This document shows positions 53,277 to 60,573 of a DNA stretch of 64,000 nucleotides, piece by piece. Origin of the DNA: DASRAJ01 sp035638255 (GTDB lineage Bacteria > Bacteroidota > Bacteroidia > Chitinophagales > UBA10324); the NCBI GenBank assembly GCA_035638255.1, contig DASRAJ010000055.1, positions 1-64,000 of the forward strand, written 5' to 3'. Position 1 is the first letter of the stretch, and every line of letters begins with the position of its first letter. The notes under the pieces were generated by a model that saw nothing but the letters and a program-made list of their open reading frames with translations, was not told the DNA's origin and did not search any database. Made by a program: the position numbers and the translations under genes.

Positions 53277-54278
53277 TCATGAACCGGCAGAGTAATCACC
53301 GACGCTGAACTCATCCGGATGGCCGCCAATGGTAACGTGATTGCCGATCATGGAATTGTTGATCAGCCGGTTTTTAATTCGGGATGAAGACTGAATGATC
53401 GAGCTTTTGATGATGCAATTTTCGATGAGGGTTTTTTCGCCGATCGAAACATGGGGACCAATCACGGAGTTTCGTATCGTCGCGCCGGACCCGATGAATG
53501 AAGGGGGAATGATGGTGGAATTTTCGATGAGGGCCGATTTATCAATCAGGCGATCATTCTTTTTGTGTTCGAGCACAGCACGATTGGTATCTACTGTTGC
53601 ATCTTTATTTCCGCAATCGAGCCACTCACTTACTTCACCCGGAAATAGTTTCCTGCCTTTGATCTTCATATTCTCCATCGCAGTCGTGAGCTGGTATTCG
53701 CCTTTTTCCTTGATATCATGATCGAGCAAATGCTGCAACTCGCATCTCAGGTTTTCTCCGTCTTTGAAATAATAAATGCCGATGATGGCGAGATCAGAAA
53801 CATAAGTAGGTGACTTTTCCACGAACTCCGTGATGTGTCCTTCTTTACCCACCTTGACTACTCCGAACTGTTGCCAGTTGTCAACCTTCTTTACCCAAAT
53901 CACTCCGTCGGCTTTTTCAGGAATTTTAAAATCGGTATAGAAGAGTGTGTCGGCAAAAGCAACAATCACTCTGTCTTTCAGATGCTCTTGTGCGCAAAGG
54001 ATGGCATGAGCCGTTCCGAGAGGCTCATCCTGGTAATGAATGGAACCTTTTGCGCCGAGTTCTTCCGCAATCTTCAGCAGATTTCTTTCTGTTTCTTTTC
54101 CGAAATCACCAACTACAAAAGCAATGTGCTTGATTTCATCCCCTGCGATCTCAGCGAGGTACTCCACTAAATGCTGAACGATGGGTTTGCCTGCAACCGG
54201 AATCAATGGCTTGGGAGTGGTGAGCGTATGCGGGCGCATGCGCTTGCCGAGACCTGCCATGGGGACGATTACTCTCAT
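53277..54278 (-). CDS. Sugar-1-phosphate nucleotidyltransferase with left-handed beta-helix
   Basis: 333 residues. The nucleotidyltransferase signature MRVIVPMAGLGKRMRPHT...KPLIPVAGKP is at the N-terminus, and YQDEPLGTAHAI and VAFADTLFY follow. The C-terminus (about 240-330) is a hexapeptide beta-helix (IENSTIIPPSFIGSGATIRNSVIG). It probably makes an NDP-sugar such as dTDP- or UDP-glucose for cell-envelope polymers. It follows the TPR gene upstream on the same strand. Confidence 0.9.
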   Translation of the reverse strand: MRVIVPMAGLGKRMRPHTLTTPKPLIPVAGKPIVQHLVEYLAEIAGDEIKHIAFVVGDFGKETERNLLKIAEELGAKGSIHYQDEPLGTAHAILCAQEHLKDRVIVAFADTLFYTDFKIPEKADGVIWVKKVDNWQQFGVVKVGKEGHITEFVEKSPTYVSDLAIIGIYYFKDGENLRCELQHLLDHDIKEKGEYQLTTAMENMKIKGRKLFPGEVSEWLDCGNKDATVDTNRAVLEHKKNDRLIDKSALIENSTIIPPSFIGSGATIRNSVIGPHVSIGEKTLIENCIIKSSIIQSSSRIKNRLINNSMIGNHVTIGGHPDEFSVGDYSAGS

Positions 54279-54300
54279 AAATTCCTCAACTAACTTTCAA

Positions 54301-54365
54301 AATGGTTGAATGGATAAATGGCTGTCTGACTTTCAATAACCATTTAGCCATTTAACCATTTAGCA
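54301..54365. repeat. Opposed word repeats (AAATGGTT / AACCATTT)
   Basis: 54301-54323 and 54338-54365 carry related words, inverted to each other (AGCCATTTA..., AACCATTTAGCC). It can fold as a hairpin between the nucleotidyltransferase and dUTPase genes and may also serve as terminator for the dUTPase (no clear T run). Confidence 0.6.
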
Positions 54366-54371
54366 ATTAAT

Positions 54372-54806
54372 CTATTTTACTCCCGTGTGCCCGAATCCTC
54401 CGGCGCCTCTTGTTGTTTCTTCCAACTCTTCGACCAATTCCCATTCGATCTTTTCATACTTCGCAATGATCATTTGAGCGATGCGCTCATTGGGTTCAAT
54501 CACCTGCACCTGGTCAGAAAGATTTACGATGATGATTTTTATTTCTCCCCGGTAATCTGAATCAATGGTGCCGGGAGTATTTAGTAAGGTTAAACCTTTC
54601 TTTACTGCCAATCCACTGCGGGGACGAATTTGTGCTTCGTATCCGTTTGGTAACTCAATGAACAATCCTGTAGGAATCAGGTTTCTTTCGAGTGGTTTCA
54701 ACTCAACAGCGGAATCAATGTTTGCGCGCAAATCCATTCCGGCTGAACCGATTGTTTCATAAGAAGGAAGCGGGTTTGCAGAGCGGTTGATGATCTTCAC
54801 TTTCAT
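54372..54806 (-). CDS. dut: dUTP diphosphatase
   Basis: 144 residues from ATG 54806 (MKVKIINRSANPLP); the track-long frame to 54905 adds an implausible leader. The five dUTPase motifs are present: GSAGMDLRA, RSGLA (in IRPRSGLAVK), GTIDSDYRGEI, NERIAQMII and RGAGGFGHTG. The trimeric enzyme splits dUTP to dUMP and pyrophosphate. It is part of the envelope/nucleotide gene block. Confidence 0.95.
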   Translation of the reverse strand: MKVKIINRSANPLPSYETIGSAGMDLRANIDSAVELKPLERNLIPTGLFIELPNGYEAQIRPRSGLAVKKGLTLLNTPGTIDSDYRGEIKIIIVNLSDQVQVIEPNERIAQMIIAKYEKIEWELVEELEETTRGAGGFGHTGVK

Positions 54807-54814
54807 GAGGGCGG

Positions 54815-54822
54815 CAAAGGTA
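54815..54822 (-). promoter_or_regulatory. Possible -7 promoter element (TACCTTTG) of dut
   Basis: TAnnTTTG on the minus strand, ending 8 bp before the ATG at 54806, so the mRNA leader would be nearly absent. Confidence 0.45.
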
Positions 54823-54846
54823 ATATACGATTCACGATACACGTAA

Positions 54847-54878
54847 CACGAGTTCTCCCGATTCAATCGGGATTCACG
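54847..54878. repeat. Dispersed 32-bp block with TCCCGATT/AATCGGGA core
   Basis: Identical at 29 of 32 positions to 35558-35589. The core 54856-54872 is a palindrome with 8-bp arms. Surrounding DNA (54831-54915) has further CACG and CCGAT words. Confidence 0.7.
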
Positions 54879-54990
54879 ATCCCGATCCGCCGATTGAAAT
54901 TCCATACAGGCGGATTCACGCCAATAGCAAATGGAAAAGGAAAAGTGTGAACTACGCCATGAAAAAAACTAAAGCGTATTTTTATTGTAA

Positions 54991-56497
54991 ATGAAATTTT
55001 ACTTACTCACTCTGTTGCTTCTTTTTTCATCGTTAATTTCTTTCTCGCAATACAGAGATAGAGTTTGGGTTTTTGGTGATTCTACTGGAATAGATTTCAA
55101 CGACCTTAGCAACCCAATTCCGATTGCGACGCACAGTTCTTATACAGCTGAAAACAATGCTTCGATTTCTGATGAGCAAGGGAATCTCTTGTTTTATGTT
55201 GGTGGTTTTGCAGATAGCACTGGTTATGTTTTGGTGGCCTGAGTTAATGAAGGTATTCAACAAAGATGGAGCGGTGATGGAAAATGGTGATAGTATTAAT
55301 TCTGATTATTCCGAAACTAACGGGATGATGATAATTCCTTTCCCTGATGATTCTAATAAGTATTACCTGTTTCACTTACTCCATATTAGTTTTCAGAGCA
55401 AGCTTTATTATTCAGTTATTGATATGAGCTATAACAATGGACTCGGGAAAGTAACATCTAAGAATATTCCATTGCCGATCTCTGCCAATGATTCGCTTTG
55501 TGAAAAACTTGCAGCGGTAAAACATGGCAACGGAAATGACTGGTGGCTACTTTGTCATTCCTATGGTAATGATCATTTTTATGAGTTCCTTATTTCGGAT
55601 TCAGGAATTAGCGCACCAATCTTAAGAACAGCAGGAAGTTGTTTGTGTCTTGGTGATTTGAATATTATTGGCGAGATGTGCTTTTCAAAAGATGGTTGCA
55701 AACTTCTAAATGTTACTACGAGTTTGGCTGATGTTTTAAGCTTTGACAGGTGCGCAGGTGAGCTCAGTTCACTGATAGAACTAAACACCAGCATAAATCC
55801 TGATTATCCATTCTACTATGGTTGTTCATTTTCTCCAAGCGGAAGATTTATTTACGTATCGAATTTCCAGGATTGGATGGCTACAAACAATAACCGGTTA
55901 TATCAATTGGATCTTCAAGCGCCGGATATTCTTGCGTCAAAGTATATGGTCTATGAGGGGCCATCTGGCAACAATTATGCTGGAATAGGTCAACATCAGC
56001 TCGGGCCTGATGATAAAATCTATATCTCATTTGCACATAGCCTTCCCTACTACCCTACGAATGCTGATTCTACAAACTTAAGAGTTTCAATAATCGACTA
56101 TCCTGATAGTGCTGGCTTAACTTGTAACTTTATCCCATTCACTTTTTATCTTAATGGAAGAATGATGGGTGGTGGTCTTCCCAATATGCCCAACTATAAT
56201 TTGGGTGCGATAGAAGAAAATGGCTGTGATTCTTTGGAGAATGAAATTGCTTCTCTCTCTTCCAATTTTCATTTCGATTTGTTTCCAAATCCTGCATTAT
56301 CTCAACTCACTTTGTATTCAAACTTTAATGGAGCAAAGTCACTCATCATCCAAAACATTTTTGGTCAAATTGTTTTCTCAAAAAAGTTTTCATTGACAGA
56401 GGCAGTGATTGATGTGAGCGAATTGCCTGCGGGTGTTTACCTGGTTACTGTGAAATCTTCAGAAGGAGTTTTTTCAAAGAAGGTAGTGAAGGAATGA
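54991..56497 (+). pseudogene. T9SS protein gene split by a frameshift
   Basis: The first frame (54991-55242, 83 codons) has a good signal peptide (MKFYLLTLLLLFSSLISFSQ) and GNLLFYVGG, then ends at TGA 55240-55242 after GYVLVA. The +1 frame, open from before this point, continues naturally (MKVFNKDGAVMENGD ... FPDDSNKYYLFHLL ... SFSPSGRFIYVSNF) to a T9SS type A tail (LFPNPALSQLTLYS ... KKVVKE) at 56497. The join lies somewhere in 55200-55250. Either a real one-base deletion, an assembly error, or a +1 shift at GCC-TGA. The intact protein would be about 500 residues. Confidence 0.82.
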
Positions 56498-56517
56498 ATG
56501 AGTTTCCCACAGATCAT

Positions 56518-56865
56518 TCAGGAGATATTTATTTTCAAAACCAGAGCCAACGCCTTTTCAACTTCCTTCATCTCTGAGTGCGACAATGTTCCGATTTTAT
56601 TGATGAATCGCTCTTGAGAAACTGATCGTACTTGGAAGCAATCAGCAGCAGAAACCTTTGACAAATTGTTTTGTTCATCCGGAGAAATCTTCACCATCCA
56701 CTCTGCAATTTGGTAGCGATCTTTCCAATCAGTCAATGGGACAATAATTTTTAACGGCAACTTTCCATAGCTATCATCATTTACAATTATCACTGGTCGT
56801 GGCTTTCTGATTTCAGCTCCTATGGTGGGATCAAGATTGATCTGCCATATTTCATTTCGCTTCAT
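56518..56865 (-). CDS. MazF/PemK family toxin
   Basis: 115 residues: KRNEIWQINLDPTIGAEIRKPRPVIIV, LKIIVPLTDW, KVSAADCFQVRSVSQERFINKIG. The conserved RPV(I/V) and the Arg/Thr active-site region fit sequence-specific mRNA interferases. It overlaps the antitoxin gene by 14 bp. Confidence 0.9.
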   Translation of the reverse strand: MKRNEIWQINLDPTIGAEIRKPRPVIIVNDDSYGKLPLKIIVPLTDWKDRYQIAEWMVKISPDEQNNLSKVSAADCFQVRSVSQERFINKIGTLSHSEMKEVEKALALVLKINIS

Positions 56866-57061
56866 AGAAATCCTCGAAGTCTAATACTGTGAGAGCTGTC
56901 AATTCTTTATCATTAGTATAATCTTCATAGAGTAAATCCACCGCTGCATTTAATCGCTTGGAGCGATCGACTTTTAATGTTTCAGATGTAATTTCAACAA
57001 TGAGCAACCGATCTTCATATGGCAACTCTTTGATTTCTTCTATTAATGCTTCAACCCTCAT
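56852..57061 (-). CDS. Antitoxin of the MazF-type pair
   Basis: 69 residues: EALIEEIKELPYEDRLLIVEITSETLKVD then a short acidic C-terminus ending FEDFYEAK. The helix-rich N-terminus and acidic tail, plus the overlap with the toxin gene, support an antitoxin of the DUF2281-like or a similar group. Confidence 0.8.
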   Translation of the reverse strand: MRVEALIEEIKELPYEDRLLIVEITSETLKVDRSKRLNAAVDLLYEDYTNDKELTALTVLDFEDFYEAK

Positions 57062-57163
57062 GATCGTAAGTTTTTGGAGAAGTAAATTTAATCATTGTGG
57101 TGAAACTGATCATGGCTTGTTAACACAGGAAAACAAGTGAAGGAGAGCGATAATAATTTTCTT

Positions 57164-58795
57164 TCAACCATTTTTCCCGCAACAGTTTTTATACTTCTTG
57201 CCGCTGCCACACGGGCACTTTTCATTGCGACCAACCTTGCGTTCTGTTCGAACGTATGGCTCGCCGGAACTGATCACAGAATAATTGCTGTAATCTTCAT
57301 ATCCGTTATTGAGCCCATCGTCATCATTGATATTATAAGCATCTTCATTCTTGTTTTCATCACTAAACTTATGCATCAGTTCACGCGCTGAAGCATACCG
57401 TTCTTGAATAGAGGAATAGAGTGGACACTTCCACATATCACCCTTGGAAGCTGCAGTATTTTCTTTCCACACCGCATAATTTCCCACGATCGTTTTATCA
57501 ACCAGTCCGGCTTTGAACAATTCATGAACTGTTTGCTTTAGTTCGATTCCATCAATGTCTGACAATGCTGAAACCATCACGGCTACGAGGAAACGATTGT
57601 GCTTGCCGGAAAATCTGCTGCCGCTCAAATAGCTGCTAAAGAGTTTTTCAAACCATTGAATTACTTCTTCTCTCCTCGATGGTTCATGCAGCGCCATCTG
57701 AGTCATTACTGCCGCAATGGTTGACTTAGAGAAATCATATACATCATCTTCAAGCATGAAGTCAAGTAATGCATCCGTTTTATTTTGGGCAATCTGATAA
57801 ATCCATTCCCAGCAACGCTCGGTTAAAAAATCTCCGAACCAAAAATCAACGAACTCTTCATCTTGACGGAAAAGGTCAAGCACGCGTTGCAGGCTATTCT
57901 CAGCTTTCAGTGCCCCGAGAAGCAAAATGGCATGAACCGGGAACCAACCAATCTCTTTATCTTCATAAGACTTATCAACAAAGAAATCGTATCGCCTGAT
58001 GCTGTCGGCAAGAGCCAATTCAAGATCAGCAATGAGCGATTCCCTTGGTAACTGAAGCAACTGATTGATGCGATCATCGCTTATATCCAAATCATCTTCA
58101 TAGAGCCAATTAATTTCCTTGTGATAAAAAGGAGGCGCATCGTTCTCTGCTACAGATGCTTTATGAGGGAAGAGAGGAATTATCTGTGGCTGATCATTTA
58201 CATTATTATCCAATGACTCTTCATCAATTACAGCGCTGATACACTCTGATGCGTCTTCTGTGTACGCGCTTTCAGGATCGAGACGCCACATGATTTCAAA
58301 CCTTGCTTTTGCTTGTTCAATATCACCCGTGTAACAATAATATTCTACAGCCAGGTTCTCGAATGCCAATACTTCACCTGCATGAAACGTTTCGCGATCA
58401 GGATATAATTCTTTCAGTTCCAGATTGGCACCGAGTAATTGCAGCACTTTGTCATATTCATTCCGGTTCATTGCTTCCCTTGCGAGATTGATCTTTCCAA
58501 AAAGATAGTCAGGATGTTTGGCAAGAATATCATGATTAATTTGATGCGCCCGTTCAAAATCTCCCTTCATTCCATACGCCACTGAGAGCAGGTTGCACAC
58601 TTGTGGAATATTCGGATATGCTTCGGCAAGCAATTTTATTTTTTTGAATGTGCCTTTCTTGCGGCGGATTAGTTCATCATAAAGTTTTTCAAGCGCATTT
58701 CTGAGTTCAGGTGTTAAGCCATGCATGCGGCTTAGTAGGGAAGAATTATCATCTATTAAATAGCCGGACTTTTCATGGCGGAACGTGTAGGTCAT
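57164..58795 (-). CDS. DUF1186/TPR-like protein with C-terminal SEC-C motif
   Basis: 543 residues. The N-terminus has TPR-like helices (KLLAEAYPNIPQVCNLLSVAYGMKGDFERAHQIN, ARFEIMWRLDPESAYTEDA). The middle (about 240-440) matches DUF1186 (INQLLQLPRESLIADLELAL, GWFPVHAILLLGAL, FLTERCWEWI). The last 20 residues are a SEC-C zinc motif, CPCGSGKKYKNCCG, as in SecA. No signal peptide: cytoplasmic. Function unknown; it may bind a SecB-like or ribosomal partner through the zinc motif (inference). Confidence 0.88.
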   Translation of the reverse strand: MTYTFRHEKSGYLIDDNSSLLSRMHGLTPELRNALEKLYDELIRRKKGTFKKIKLLAEAYPNIPQVCNLLSVAYGMKGDFERAHQINHDILAKHPDYLFGKINLAREAMNRNEYDKVLQLLGANLELKELYPDRETFHAGEVLAFENLAVEYYCYTGDIEQAKARFEIMWRLDPESAYTEDASECISAVIDEESLDNNVNDQPQIIPLFPHKASVAENDAPPFYHKEINWLYEDDLDISDDRINQLLQLPRESLIADLELALADSIRRYDFFVDKSYEDKEIGWFPVHAILLLGALKAENSLQRVLDLFRQDEEFVDFWFGDFLTERCWEWIYQIAQNKTDALLDFMLEDDVYDFSKSTIAAVMTQMALHEPSRREEVIQWFEKLFSSYLSGSRFSGKHNRFLVAVMVSALSDIDGIELKQTVHELFKAGLVDKTIVGNYAVWKENTAASKGDMWKCPLYSSIQERYASARELMHKFSDENKNEDAYNINDDDGLNNGYEDYSNYSVISSGEPYVRTERKVGRNEKCPCGSGKKYKNCCGKNG

Positions 58796-58811
58796 TCAGC
58801 AATTCTTTCTT

Positions 58812-58819
58812 CAAAAATA
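58812..58819 (-). promoter_or_regulatory. Possible -7 promoter element (TATTTTTG)
   Basis: TAnnTTTG on the minus strand, 16 bp upstream of the ATG at 58795. Confidence 0.4.
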
Positions 58820-58922
58820 ATTTGGAGCAATCAAAGCTTTGAAAGAAGAAATCAACAAATGTGGATTACGCTTTCCATTTGTAGAATTTCACAATTACCG
58901 GAATGATTTTCTCTTCTGGCAA

Positions 58923-60446
58923 TTAAATCACTTTCAGGAAACTCACCTTCCCTCTCTCAATCACATAAACTATCCCGAGGAAAAAAATCATGAGGGTGAT
59001 GGACGAGAAATATTTTAAGTACCACATTGCATCCGGCAACACGGAAATAATTTTTGATTGAAGAAAGAAAAATGCAATTGCAACGAGCACATAGAGGAAA
59101 AATCTTTTCAGGTCATACGGCACAGGATAAAATTTCTGCCCGAGGAAATAAGACACCATCATCATTGAGCCGTAACAAATGAATGTGACCCATGAAGAGC
59201 CATAATATCCATAGAGCGGAATCCAGATCCAGTTCAATGCAAGCGTGATGATCACACCCCCGACAGCAATGAGCGAGCCGGCGAAATTTTTATTGGTGAG
59301 CTTGTACCAGATGGTGAGGTTATAATAAACACCAAGAAAAAAATTTGCGATTAACAGAATAGGTACCACACGCACGCCGTCAAAATATTCCTTCCCCATA
59401 AATATCTCTTTGAAGAAATCAATGTTGAGTGTGACAAGAAGAAAAATAAAGCAACAGAAGATGACAAAGAAATTCATGGTGCGCGCATAGGTAATCTGCG
59501 GATTCAGCTTTTTTGATTCACCGAAGAAGAAGGGCTCTGCGGCCATTCGATATGCCTGCACAAACAACGTCATCAGCAAGCTCATTTTGTAACAAGCGCC
59601 GAAAACTCCGAGCGCATGAATTGCTTCATCATACGTTCCGTTCCATCTTCGTGTTAAAAGAATTCTGCTCAGCAATTCATTCCCCATTCCTGCCAGACCA
59701 ATGATGATGAGCGGCCATGAATAGTGAAGCATTTTCTTCCACAAACCAAAACTTATTTGCCATTGCTTTACATAGAAATAGCGCGCCATTACAATAATGG
59801 TGACAAGGCTGGCAATGAGATTAGCAATAAAAATGAATGCAATAGAAGGATGAGGATATGAAAAACCCTGAAGGGACGATACATTGGGCATATCTTGTAC
59901 AGCCTGGTAAAACGGCCGGAACACCAGGAGGAAAATATTCAATCCAAAATTGACGCTGATGTTGATGATCTTGAAAGTTGCGAAACGTACAGGGCGGTTT
60001 TCCAGCCGCAGGTAGGCAAACGGAATAGTGACGATAGCATCGAGTGCCATGATGACTGCGAGCAGAGTCACATATTCAGTGTGACCGTGGAACTGCATGG
60101 TCTCCGCAATGGGATTTCTGAATACAATAAGCAGTAGTGAAAGCAACAAGGAAGTAATAAGCAGCGACGCCATTCCCGTGTCATACACCTGCTTTTTGTG
60201 ATCTTTCTCCGTTAGAAGTCCTCCGGACAAATTTGCATAGCGGAAGAAAGCGGTTTCCATTCCATAAGTAAAAAGTATGTAGAGGAGTCCTGTGTATGCA
60301 TAGAACTGCGTGACCACACCGTATTCACCCGGATGGAACACACGCGTTTGAATGGGCACAAGCGCATAATTGAGAAAGCGGGCGAGAATGCTGCTGACAC
60401 CATAGATTGCAGTTTGTTGTGCCAGCTTCTTTACGAGAGGGTGCAA
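58923..60446 (-). CDS. Polysaccharide flippase (MATE/Wzx-like)
   Basis: 507 residues with about 14 hydrophobic segments. It starts KKLAQQTAIYGVSSILARFLNYALVPIQTRVF, the usual beginning of polysaccharide-biosynthesis flippases; further blocks are YTGLLYILFTYGMETAFFRY, LLIANFFLGVYYNLTIWYKLTNK and WVTFICYGSMM. It flips lipid-linked sugar units across the inner membrane. In related genomes it stands beside dut and the sugar nucleotidyltransferase; here an accessory stretch separates them. Confidence 0.9.
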   Translation of the reverse strand: MHPLVKKLAQQTAIYGVSSILARFLNYALVPIQTRVFHPGEYGVVTQFYAYTGLLYILFTYGMETAFFRYANLSGGLLTEKDHKKQVYDTGMASLLITSLLLSLLLIVFRNPIAETMQFHGHTEYVTLLAVIMALDAIVTIPFAYLRLENRPVRFATFKIINISVNFGLNIFLLVFRPFYQAVQDMPNVSSLQGFSYPHPSIAFIFIANLIASLVTIIVMARYFYVKQWQISFGLWKKMLHYSWPLIIIGLAGMGNELLSRILLTRRWNGTYDEAIHALGVFGACYKMSLLMTLFVQAYRMAAEPFFFGESKKLNPQITYARTMNFFVIFCCFIFLLVTLNIDFFKEIFMGKEYFDGVRVVPILLIANFFLGVYYNLTIWYKLTNKNFAGSLIAVGGVIITLALNWIWIPLYGYYGSSWVTFICYGSMMMVSYFLGQKFYPVPYDLKRFFLYVLVAIAFFFLQSKIISVLPDAMWYLKYFSSITLMIFFLGIVYVIERGKVSFLKVI

Positions 60447-60573
60447 TTCAGAATGGAATTTCGTGGGCGAAGATACGCGCGAGAAAATTACGGCTGATGA
60501 AGATGAACGTGGAGGTGAAGACTTTTATTTCGAACAATCAAGTGTTACCTTCGGTAGCACAAACTCTGCTCTA

